A stretch of DNA of 5,001 nucleotides from an uncultured Clostridia bacterium. GTDB lineage: Bacteria; Bacillota; Clostridia; Oscillospirales; Ruminococcaceae. The stretch covers positions 1-5,001 of the forward strand of contig CAMDZU010000130.1 of NCBI GenBank assembly GCA_945910715.1. The letters run 5' to 3'. Each line of letters starts with the position of its first letter. The stretch's first letter is position 1. The notes below the pieces were generated by a model. That model was not told the origin of the DNA, searched no databases, and was given only the letters and a program-made list of their open reading frames with translations. Position numbers and translations under genes: made by a program. Positions 1 to 4,947 of the stretch are shown piece after piece.

Positions 1-1
1 A

Positions 2-256
2 GGCTCAATGATAGTTATGTGCACCGTTGACCTTGGAAACGCAATACTGATGTTCTCGGGACTGTCCTTCCTCGGACTGGGCGTTGCACCGCCTACGGCG
101 GAATGGGGCGCAATGGTAAGCGAGGGCGTGCTGAACTTCAACTACTGGTGGATTTCCACATTCCCGGGACTTGCAATTTTCAGCGTTGCAATCGGCGCAA
201 ACTTTATCGGGGACGGACTGAGAGATTATCTTGACCCGAAAATGAGGAATAAGTAA
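2..256 (+). CDS. ABC peptide/nickel-type transporter permease, DppC/OppC family (3' end only)
   Basis: This is the C-terminal end of an inner-membrane permease of a binding-protein-dependent importer for peptides or related solutes. The frame is open to the window edge (Gly-Ser before the first Met at base 8), so the true start lies upstream and roughly two thirds of the usual 280-310 residues are missing, including most or all of the EAA loop that contacts the ATPase. What remains is typical of DppC/OppC: the hallmark SFLGLGVAPP followed by EWGAM, then a hydrophobic segment around WWISTFPGLAIFSVAIGANF, and the closing GDGLRDYLDPK, which is nearly invariant in the family. The gene ends just before an intrinsic terminator, so it is the last gene of its operon as seen here. 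The substrate cannot be decided without the binding protein. The family call is firm; subfamily (DppC, OppC, NikC-like) is open. Confidence 0.93.
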   Translation, partial: GSMIVMCTVDLGNAILMFSGLSFLGLGVAPPTAEWGAMVSEGVLNFNYWWISTFPGLAIFSVAIGANFIGDGLRDYLDPKMRNK

Positions 257-262
257 CAACAA

Positions 263-294
263 GGTCAAGTCTTAAAAAGGCTTGACCGCTCTTT
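263..294 (+). terminator. Intrinsic terminator after the permease gene
   Basis: The arm GGTCAAGTCTT (263-273) pairs with AAGGCTTGACC (277-287), giving 11 base pairs including one G·T wobble, with an AAA loop. It is followed by GCTCTTTTATT as the U tract. It starts seven bases after the permease stop codon and ends that transcription unit. The next gene begins about 35 bases further on. Confidence 0.85.
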
Positions 295-315
295 TATTGA
301 CGCAATTATCGGAAC

Positions 316-320
316 GGAGG
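316..320 (+). promoter_or_regulatory. GGAGG ribosome binding site that fixes a CTG start
   Basis: GGAGG lies seven bases before the CTG at 328, which is ideal spacing. There is no ATG, GTG or TTG in that frame between the in-frame stop TGA at 298-300 and the ATG at 379, and the ATG at 379 has no Shine-Dalgarno sequence in front of it. This site therefore decides the start of the DUF5662 gene. Confidence 0.75.
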
Positions 321-327
321 CGGTATT

Positions 328-861
328 CTGAACTTTTTCGGTCATCTTCGCACAATAAACCACCATAAACACCTTGTAATGAAATACTGCTTCAAATGCG
401 GACTTTACAGGCAAGGTCTGCTCCACGATATGTCCAAATATTCCCCCACGGAATTCTGGAGAGGAGTGAAATACTATCAGGGCACAAGAAGCCCCAACGA
501 CGGCGAAAGAAAGGCTCACGGCCTGAGCCTTGCGTGGCTGCACCACAAGGGCAGAAACAAGCACCACATGGAATACTGGATTGACTATTCCACAAGCGGC
601 GACAGGCAGATGACGGGAATGAAAATGCCTGACAAATACATTGCGGAAATGGTATGCGACAGGATTGCCGCCTGCCGTACCTACAACGGCGACAAATACA
701 CTACTGCAGACCCGCTTGACTACTACAACAGGTCGAAAGCTCACTACATTATGCACGAGCATACACGGGAGCTGCTGGAAAAGCTGCTTACTATGGTCCG
801 TGACGAGGGAGAGGAGAGGACCTGCAGGTATATAAGGGAGAATATTGTGAAAAAAAGGTAA
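328..861 (+). CDS. DUF5662 family protein, probable CTG start
   Basis: A 177-residue protein when read from CTG at 328. I recognise the DUF5662 pattern: an N-terminal NFFGHLRTINHHKHLV, then GLLHDMSKYSPTEF (about 30-43), a YYQGTRSPN segment, HHKGRNKHHMEYW (72-84) and MVCDRIA (about 108-114). The function of the family is not known to me. The order of His pair (12-13), His33-Asp34, His72-His73, His79-His80 and Asp111 resembles the metal ligands of HD-superfamily phosphohydrolases; that is inference from spacing, not proof. No signal peptide or membrane segment is seen, so it is probably cytoplasmic. The first ATG (379) would remove 17 residues that match the family N-terminus, including the first His pair, and lacks a ribosome binding site, so the CTG is preferred. 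It follows a terminator and precedes a radical SAM gene by 44 bases, probably co-transcribed, though its own promoter is not evident. Confidence 0.82.
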   Translation: MNFFGHLRTINHHKHLVMKYCFKCGLYRQGLLHDMSKYSPTEFWRGVKYYQGTRSPNDGERKAHGLSLAWLHHKGRNKHHMEYWIDYSTSGDRQMTGMKMPDKYIAEMVCDRIAACRTYNGDKYTTADPLDYYNRSKAHYIMHEHTRELLEKLLTMVRDEGEERTCRYIRENIVKKR

Positions 862-905
862 TCCCTCACTAAGAAACCATACTGTATATTTTAAAAGGTA
901 CTGCT

Positions 906-1808
906 ATGCTGAAAACTATCCCTGCCAAAACCATTTTATCAGGCTATGCCGAACACAACAGCTGGTTCGGCGCTAACTACAATATGAATCTTTACAAGGG
1001 CTGCTCTCACGGCTGCATTTACTGCGACAGCCGCTCCGACTGCTACCGGATAAAGAATTTCGACGCCGTGCGGGTTAAGGAAAACGCCCTTGAAATTCTT
1101 GAACGGGAGCTGAAAAGCAAGCGCAGAACGGGAGTTGTTGCCTCGGGGGCAATGACCGACCCCTACAACCCATTTGAAAAGCAGGCGCAGGTTACAAGAG
1201 GTGCGCTGTCCCTCATCAACAGGTACTTCTTCGGCGCTTCCACCATAACCAAAAGCGCCCTTGTAACAAGGGACATTGACCTTTTCCGCGCCATTTCGGA
1301 GCATTCCCCCGTCCTTGTGAAAATAACAATCACCACTCCCCACGACAGCCTTGCAAGGCTAATCGAGCCGAGAGCCTCTCTCCCGTCACAGCGCCTTGAA
1401 GCTCTTTCAGGCCTTGCTCAGAGCGGCATTAAATGCTGCGCCCTTATGACCCCCATTCTCCCTTTCATCGAGGACAGGGAGGAGGACATAAGGCTGCTTG
1501 TAAAGCGTGTTTACGAAACGGGTGCAAAAATGCTTTACGGGGATTTCGGCGTTACCCTCCGAATGAACCAGAGGGACTATTTTTACGAAAAGCTGGATAA
1601 GCTTTTCCCAGGAGTAAAGGAAAAATACATTTACCGCTACGGGGACAGCTACAACTGCGCAAGCCCCCATTACAACAGGCTCAGAAAGGTTTTTGCAGAG
1701 GAATGTGAAAGGTACGGGCTGATTTACAGAATGTCCGAAATAATCAGATACTACCGCAAAGGCTATTATGAAGAAAATCAGCTTACGTTTTTTAAGGAGA
1801 AGCCATGA
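906..1808 (+). CDS. Radical SAM protein, SPL-like (Rv2578c-type) family
   Basis: A 300-residue cytoplasmic iron-sulfur enzyme. GCSHGCIYC carries the CX3CX2C cluster motif at Cys33, Cys37 and Cys40, which binds the [4Fe-4S] cluster that cleaves S-adenosylmethionine. Further landmarks match the group annotated as SPL-family or Rv2578c-type radical SAM proteins: SGAMTDPYNPFEK (80-92), TKSALVTRDIDLF (115-127), EPRASLPSQRLEAL (154-167) and a following PILPFIED. It shares the fold with spore photoproduct lyase, but the group is broad and mostly uncharacterised, so a DNA repair role should not be assumed. The length is normal and the frame is intact. AAAAGG sits about seven bases before the ATG. Its stop overlaps the start of the next gene by ATGA, so translation of the two is probably coupled. 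The exact reaction and substrate are unknown. Confidence 0.88.
   Translation: MLKTIPAKTILSGYAEHNSWFGANYNMNLYKGCSHGCIYCDSRSDCYRIKNFDAVRVKENALEILERELKSKRRTGVVASGAMTDPYNPFEKQAQVTRGALSLINRYFFGASTITKSALVTRDIDLFRAISEHSPVLVKITITTPHDSLARLIEPRASLPSQRLEALSGLAQSGIKCCALMTPILPFIEDREEDIRLLVKRVYETGAKMLYGDFGVTLRMNQRDYFYEKLDKLFPGVKEKYIYRYGDSYNCASPHYNRLRKVFAEECERYGLIYRMSEIIRYYRKGYYEENQLTFFKEKP
1794..1800 (+). promoter_or_regulatory. Ribosome binding site inside the end of the radical SAM gene
   Basis: AAGGAGA lies within the last codons of the radical SAM gene, four bases before the ATG at 1805. It supports the ATGA-overlap start of the flavoprotein gene. Confidence 0.75.
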
Positions 1809-2275
1809 GAAGAAACGACAGGCAGATTACGTCCACCGAAAAAATCATCGAAATAATCAAAAAATGCAAGATTATCAGAATTGCCCTGCAGGATAAGGAC
1901 GGGCTTTACATTGTGCCTATGAACTTTGGCTTTACTTGCGAAAAAGGAGAACTGTGCTTTTATCTCCATTCCGCCGTCGAGGGGAGAAAGGTGGCTGCCT
2001 TTGCGGAAAATCCCTGCGTCGCCTTTGAGCTGGACTGCGACCATCAGCTTACAGAGGCGGAAATTCCCTGCGGCTTCGGGTACAATTTCAGCTCGGTAGT
2101 GGGAAATGGCAGAATTGAGCTTCTCAACGGTACAGCCGACAAAATCAGCGCCCTGACTCTGCTTATGCAGCACCAGACAGGCAAAAGCTTCGTCTTTACC
2201 GAGCAGATGACCAAGGGAGTAAATGTGTACAGATTGAAAGCTGATGATTTTTCGGCGAAACAGCGCATGAAGTAA
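1805..2275 (+). CDS. Pyridoxamine 5'-phosphate oxidase-fold flavoprotein, Nim-like
   Basis: A 156-residue protein of the split-barrel FMN-binding superfamily. Members of this subgroup are usually annotated as pyridoxamine 5'-phosphate oxidase family or 5-nitroimidazole resistance (Nim)-like. The visible family pattern is the MRRNDRQI opening, YIVPMNFGF (35-43, first barrel strands), FYLHSAVEGRK (52-62, the segment that usually contacts the flavin phosphate), FELDCDHQL (74-82), SSVVGNGRIELL (96-107) and LLMQHQTGKSF (119-129). No membrane or signal segment is seen. It probably binds FMN or a related cofactor and acts as a homodimer; substrate and physiological role are not known, and drug resistance should not be inferred from the fold alone. 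It overlaps the radical SAM gene by four bases and has a strong ribosome binding site, so the two are likely expressed together. No clear terminator follows; the next promoter begins 56 bases downstream. Confidence 0.87.
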   Translation: MRRNDRQITSTEKIIEIIKKCKIIRIALQDKDGLYIVPMNFGFTCEKGELCFYLHSAVEGRKVAAFAENPCVAFELDCDHQLTEAEIPCGFGYNFSSVVGNGRIELLNGTADKISALTLLMQHQTGKSFVFTEQMTKGVNVYRLKADDFSAKQRMK

Positions 2276-2294
2276 AATCTGCGTTTTTTTGCAT

Positions 2295-2326
2295 TTTTGC
2301 AAGAAAAATTAAAAAAAGTTGCAAAA
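2295..2326 (+). promoter_or_regulatory. A/T-tract region upstream of the synthase promoter, with weak inverted repeat
   Basis: The stretch before the -35 box is very A/T rich, with runs of T at 2284-2290 and A at 2311-2317, phased just upstream of the promoter as in UP elements that contact the RNA polymerase alpha subunit. TTTTGCAA (2295-2302) and TTGCAAAA (2319-2326) form an inverted repeat with a 16-base gap. It has little GC and no following U tract, so it is a poor terminator for the upstream genes. It may be an UP element or a minor binding site; this is inference. Confidence 0.4.
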
Positions 2327-2331
2327 TCCTA

Positions 2332-2360
2332 TTGACACGACAATTTTCGTGGTGTATAAT
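2332..2360 (+). promoter_or_regulatory. Consensus SigA-type promoter of the synthase-gntR operon
   Basis: TTGACA (2332-2337) and TATAAT (2355-2360) are both exact consensus and separated by 17 bases, the optimal spacing. Transcription should start near 2366-2368, giving a leader of about 30 bases to the ATG at 2398. A promoter this strong is usually held in check by a regulator, and a palindrome overlaps it. Confidence 0.92.
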
Positions 2361-2376
2361 TGTATACAATAATACA
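2353..2376 (+). promoter_or_regulatory. GntR-type operator over the -10 box and start site
   Basis: ATTGTATACAAT (2359-2370) is a perfect 12-base palindrome centred between 2364 and 2365. It extends outward to 24 bases (TGTATAATTGTA against TACAATAATACA) with only one mismatched pair, 2358 with 2371. Palindromes around a GTATAC core are typical targets of FCD-type GntR regulators, and one is encoded by the second gene of this operon. The site covers the -10 box and the predicted start point, a position that would block polymerase, so repression by the operon's own GntR protein is likely. Identity of the binding protein is inferred. Confidence 0.82.
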
Positions 2377-2397
2377 GATACACGAGAGGTCATTAAA

Positions 2398-3792
2398 ATG
2401 GATATCAAGCTTAGTCCAAAAAACAATCTTCTTGAACAGGACCCTTACGAATACGAGCTTCACGACGTTGAAAAGCCCGAGCTTTTCCGTGAAATGTTCC
2501 CTTATTCCGAGGTGCCGAAAATCGCCTACAACTACCGCCGTGTGCCTATGAATATGCCTCAGGACATTTTCATCACCGACACAAGCTTCCGTGACGGTCA
2601 GCAGTCAAGAGCCCCCTACACCGCCGAGCAGATGGTGGAAATTTACAAAATGCTCCACAAGCTTGGGGGCGAAAAGGGCATTATCCGTCAGACCGAGTTT
2701 TTCGTTTATTCAAAAAAGGACAGGGACGCTCTTGAAAGATGCATGGAGCTTGGCTATGAGTTTCCCGAAATTACCACTTGGATTCGTGCGTCAAAGCAGG
2801 ATTTCGCCCTTGTCCGTGACATCGGCATTAAGGAAACGGGTATTCTTGTAAGCTGCTCCGACTACCATATTTTCAACAAAATGGGGCTTACAAGACGGCA
2901 GGCATTGGACAAGTACCTTGGCATTGTAAAGGACGCAATCGACGCAGGACTGCGCCCCAGATGCCACTTTGAGGACATTACAAGAGCGGATTTCTACGGC
3001 TTTGTTGTGCCCTTTGCAACCCAGCTTATGAAGCTGTCAAAGGAAAGCGGTATCCCCATAAAAATCCGTGCCTGCGATACAATGGGCTACGGCGTGCCTT
3101 ATATCGGCGTTGCCCTGCCGAGAAGCGTTTCGGGCATTATTTACGGACTTCAGCATTATGCGGGAGTGCCCAGTGAAATGCTGGAATGGCACGGCCATAA
3201 CGACTTCTACAAGGGCGTCGTCAACGCAACCACCGCTTGGCTTTACGGCGCAGGAGCGGTAAACTGCTCACTGCTCGGTATAGGCGAAAGAACGGGCAAC
3301 GTGCCTCTTGAGGCAATGGTGTTCGAGTACGCTTCACTCCGAGGAACCTTCGACGGTATGAATCCCACGGTAATAACCGACATTGCGGACTACATAGTAA
3401 ACGAAACAGGCTACGACCTGTCCCCCATGACCCCCTTTGTGGGCAGAAACTTCAACCTTACAAGAGCGGGAATACACGCAGACGGACTGCTTAAGGACCA
3501 GGAAATCTACAACATTTTCGATACGGAAAAGATACTTAACCGTCCTGCAATGGTGGCGGTAAGCAATGTGTCGGGTCTTGCGGGAATCGCTATGTGGATA
3601 AACAACTACTACCGCTTAAAGGGCGATATGGCGGTTACCAAAAAGGATAAGTGCGTTGAGCTTATCAAGGAATGGGTTGACCGTGAATACGCAGAGGGAA
3701 GAATTACCGTAATCAGCGACGAGGAGCTGGTTGCCCTTATGCACCTTTACGGAAAGGACGTTCTTGACAGAATAGACGGCAAAAAGAAATGA
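2398..3792 (+). CDS. HMGL-like acyl transferase, probable Re-citrate synthase (IPMS/homocitrate synthase family)
   Basis: A 464-residue cytoplasmic enzyme of the DRE-TIM metallolyase superfamily. The barrel motifs are clear: DTSFRDGQQ (61-69) with Arg65, Asp66 and Gln69 at the active site, RCHFEDITRADF (188-199), ACDTMGYG (225-232), metal-binding HGHND with His265 and His267, GIGERTGN (294-301), and FNLTRAGIHADG (352-363). The N-terminal stretch before the barrel (FPYSEVPKI, 34-42) and the FRDGQQ form of the DRE motif recall the Clostridium kluyveri-type Re-citrate synthase rather than LeuA, and there is no C-terminal leucine-binding regulatory domain. That enzyme condenses acetyl-CoA with oxaloacetate to citrate, supplying 2-oxoglutarate for glutamate in anaerobes without ordinary citrate synthase. 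Homocitrate, isopropylmalate or another 2-oxoacid substrate remains possible. The ATG at 2398 is chosen because the frame upstream is the promoter and operator; GAGAGG lies about eight bases before it. Confidence 0.85.
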   Translation: MDIKLSPKNNLLEQDPYEYELHDVEKPELFREMFPYSEVPKIAYNYRRVPMNMPQDIFITDTSFRDGQQSRAPYTAEQMVEIYKMLHKLGGEKGIIRQTEFFVYSKKDRDALERCMELGYEFPEITTWIRASKQDFALVRDIGIKETGILVSCSDYHIFNKMGLTRRQALDKYLGIVKDAIDAGLRPRCHFEDITRADFYGFVVPFATQLMKLSKESGIPIKIRACDTMGYGVPYIGVALPRSVSGIIYGLQHYAGVPSEMLEWHGHNDFYKGVVNATTAWLYGAGAVNCSLLGIGERTGNVPLEAMVFEYASLRGTFDGMNPTVITDIADYIVNETGYDLSPMTPFVGRNFNLTRAGIHADGLLKDQEIYNIFDTEKILNRPAMVAVSNVSGLAGIAMWINNYYRLKGDMAVTKKDKCVELIKEWVDREYAEGRITVISDEELVALMHLYGKDVLDRIDGKKK

Positions 3793-4436
3793 TGATGGAA
3801 AACACGGGGTCGCTCCGCAAAAGAGTTTTCAATGCTCTCGAAAACGCAATCCTCGAGGGGGAATACGCCGACAGGGAAAGCCTTAACGAAATAAAGCTGT
3901 CAAACGAGCTTGGTGTAAGCAGAACGCCTGTCCGTGAGGCGCTTATGCAGCTTGAGCTTGAGGGACTTGTGGAGAATATACCCAATAAGGGTGCAGTTGT
4001 GGTGGGAATATCCGAAAAGGATATAAAGGATATTTACGCTGTGAGAATACGCATAGAGGGGCTTGCTTCAAGGCTTTCCGCCGAGAATATCAACGAGGAC
4101 GAGCTGAAAGCCCTTGAAAAGATAGTGGATTTGCAGGAGTTTTACCTTACCAAAAACGACGTTGAGCAGATATGGCAGCTTGACGGGGACTTTCACAAGA
4201 TAATTTACGAAAGCTCACGGAACAAGCCGCTTCGCTCTACGCTTTCAAGCTTTCACAACTATATAAAGCGTGCGAGGGATATGAGCGTTAAGGCGGAGGG
4301 CAGAGCGGAAAAGTCCGTTGCGGAGCACAAGGCAATACTTGAAGCCATACGCTCGGGCAGCGGTGAACTTGCGGAGCAGCTTACGGCAAGGCATATCGAA
4401 AACGCAAGGGACAATCTGCTTTCTATGAATAAGTAG
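3789..4436 (+). CDS. GntR family transcriptional regulator, FadR/FCD subfamily
   Basis: A 215-residue DNA-binding regulator. Residues about 8-75 form the GntR winged helix: KLSNELGVSRTPVREALMQL is the helix-turn-helix and LEGLVENIPNKGAVV the wing. Residues about 78-210 are the all-helical FCD ligand domain; Asp132, His136 (in LDGDFHKII), His180 (AEHKAI) and His202 (ARHIENA) match the Asp plus three His that hold a metal ion in this domain, where carboxylic acids often bind. Length is normal. It starts with three consecutive Met codons at 3789, 3792 and 3795; the first gives an ATGA overlap with the synthase stop. No good Shine-Dalgarno is seen, so it is probably translated by coupling to the synthase and made in smaller amounts. 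The likely target is the 2353-2376 palindrome. The ligand is unknown; a citrate-pathway acid is a reasonable guess from context. Confidence 0.93.
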   Translation: MMMENTGSLRKRVFNALENAILEGEYADRESLNEIKLSNELGVSRTPVREALMQLELEGLVENIPNKGAVVVGISEKDIKDIYAVRIRIEGLASRLSAENINEDELKALEKIVDLQEFYLTKNDVEQIWQLDGDFHKIIYESSRNKPLRSTLSSFHNYIKRARDMSVKAEGRAEKSVAEHKAILEAIRSGSGELAEQLTARHIENARDNLLSMNK

Positions 4437-4448
4437 GGATTAAGGAGA

Positions 4449-4497
4449 AAAGGCGTATTGCCTTTGGCGGGCGAAACAGTTACAGCTTTTGCCAAAG
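4449..4497. repeat. Alternative hairpins just after gntR
   Basis: AAAGGC (4449-4454) pairs with GCCTTT (4460-4465), and CTTTGGC (4462-4468) pairs with GCCAAAG (4491-4497). The two share bases 4462-4465, so they are mutually exclusive. No U tract follows. They may be the left part of the hairpin cluster. Confidence 0.45.
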
Positions 4498-4513
4498 TAA
4501 ATAAAGTTTTCGT

Positions 4514-4533
4514 CCACCTTTTTCAAAAGGTGG
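4514..4533. repeat. Hairpin A, perfect inverted repeat
   Basis: CCACCTTTT (4514-4522) is the exact reverse complement of AAAAGGTGG (4525-4533), leaving a two-base gap (a four-base loop in practice). No U tract follows, so it is not a standard terminator in either direction. Confidence 0.8.
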
Positions 4534-4539
4534 TGGGTT

Positions 4540-4558
4540 CTTAGGGCAAAGCCCTAAG
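4540..4558. repeat. Hairpin B, perfect inverted repeat
   Basis: CTTAGGGC (4540-4547) pairs with GCCCTAAG (4551-4558) around an AAA loop. It abuts hairpin C with no spacer, so the two stems could stack end to end. Confidence 0.8.
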
Positions 4559-4578
4559 TCGACTTCCGCAGAAGTCGA
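4559..4578. repeat. Hairpin C, perfect inverted repeat
   Basis: TCGACTTC (4559-4566) pairs with GAAGTCGA (4571-4578) around the loop CGCA. It directly follows hairpin B and has no U tract. Confidence 0.8.
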
Positions 4579-4611
4579 AACTCTCTATGCCAAAACGATT
4601 TTTTGCAGGGG

Positions 4612-4648
4612 TTTGGGGCGCTTTTTTCACGAAAAAAAGCGCCCCAAA
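4612..4648. repeat. Hairpin D, 16-bp perfect stem
   Basis: The arms 4612-4627 and 4633-4648 match over 16 bases without mismatch: TTT, then GGGGCGC, then six T, against six A, GCGCCCC and AAA. The loop is five bases (CACGA). The stem is followed by AAAAC on the + strand and by AAACCCC when read from the other strand, so it does not look like a terminator. Confidence 0.85.
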
Positions 4649-4674
4649 ACTGAATAATTATCGCAACATTATTC

Positions 4675-4705
4675 TCGAAAAATATGCCGGTGGCATGTTT
4701 TTCGA
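4675..4705. repeat. Hairpin E, 14-bp stem
   Basis: TCGAAAAATATGCC (4675-4688) pairs with GGCATGTTTTTCGA (4692-4705) with one G·T wobble (4683 with 4697) and a GGT loop. As in hairpin D, no U tract follows. Confidence 0.8.
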
Positions 4706-4743
4706 CGGAACAGGAAATAAAAAATCAATTTTGCCATATACTT

Positions 4744-4772
4744 CGCCCGTGTTTTTTCACGGGCGGTTTTCT
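4744..4772 (+). terminator. Intrinsic terminator downstream of the gntR operon
   Basis: CGCCCGTG (4744-4751) pairs exactly with CACGGGCG (4758-4765) around six T, followed by GTTTTCT. This is the first element after gntR with terminator form, about 308 bases past its stop codon, so the operon transcript may carry a long structured 3' tail unless it ends earlier. Confidence 0.72.
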
Positions 4773-4879
4773 CGGAAATCCCCCTTAATCAAGGCAATTT
4801 CACCTAAAAATTACATTAAATCCTCCCTATACTGTCACTTTGCATAATAAGAAAAAATATTATCTGTTGAATTTCCGAA

Positions 4880-4908
4880 TTGACCTTATAAGAAATATGT
4901 GGTAAAAT
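4880..4908 (+). promoter_or_regulatory. Extended -10 SigA-type promoter for the gene at 4948
   Basis: TTGACC (4880-4885) and TAAAAT (4903-4908) are 17 bases apart, and TG at 4900-4901 gives a TGGTAAAAT extended -10. The start should fall near 4914-4916, leaving a leader of about 33 bases. An 8-base palindrome CTTATAAG (4885-4892) lies in the spacer and could be chance. Confidence 0.8.
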
Positions 4909-4947
4909 TATATTTGCAGCATAACCGTCATTGAGGAAGGAATAAAA

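Larger units (their letters stand above)
4437..4947. other. 511-base non-coding region: hairpin cluster, terminator, promoter
   Basis: No credible gene lies here. The first 270 bases hold at least five strong hairpins in close order, the middle has an intrinsic terminator, and the last 130 bases are A/T-rich leading to a promoter. The longest open frame (4587-4847) runs through two hairpins and the terminator and resembles no known family, so it is not called. The separate elements are listed below. Confidence 0.8.

Noticed and set aside
282..310. TTGACC with a weak downstream -10 as a promoter for the DUF5662 gene
   Set aside because: The -10 match is poor, the -35 lies in the terminator stem, and the start point would fall on the ribosome binding site.
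265..762. 165-codon minus-strand open frame opposite the DUF5662 gene
   Set aside because: It is the antisense shadow of a gene with clear family motifs and shows no recognisable protein features.
906..1808. Calling the radical SAM gene spore photoproduct lyase (splB)
   Set aside because: The landmarks match the broader SPL-like/Rv2578c-type group, the protein is shorter than typical SplB, and no sporulation or repair context is present.
1778..2302. 174-codon minus-strand open frame opposite the flavoprotein gene
   Set aside because: It is an antisense shadow; the + strand encodes a recognisable PNPOx-fold protein with a ribosome binding site.
2332..2397. N-terminal extension of the synthase from TTG 2332
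   Set aside because: These bases are the -35, -10, operator and leader; the transcript cannot include them, and ATG 2398 has a ribosome binding site and fits the family start.
4458..4544. A 28-codon frame from TTG (PLAGETVTAFAKVNKVF...) with AAGGAG ten bases upstream
   Set aside because: The spacing is long, the start is weak, and it ends inside hairpin B; it is more likely read-through of the repeat module than a gene.
4587..4847. An 86-codon open frame starting MPKRFFAGVWGAFF
   Set aside because: It runs through two hairpins and the intrinsic terminator, has no Shine-Dalgarno sequence, and its composition follows the repeat sequence; it is very likely spurious.
4844..4863. ATAATA/TATTAT inverted repeat upstream of the last promoter
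   Set aside because: Six A/T pairs with an eight-base gap are expected by chance in such A/T-rich sequence.
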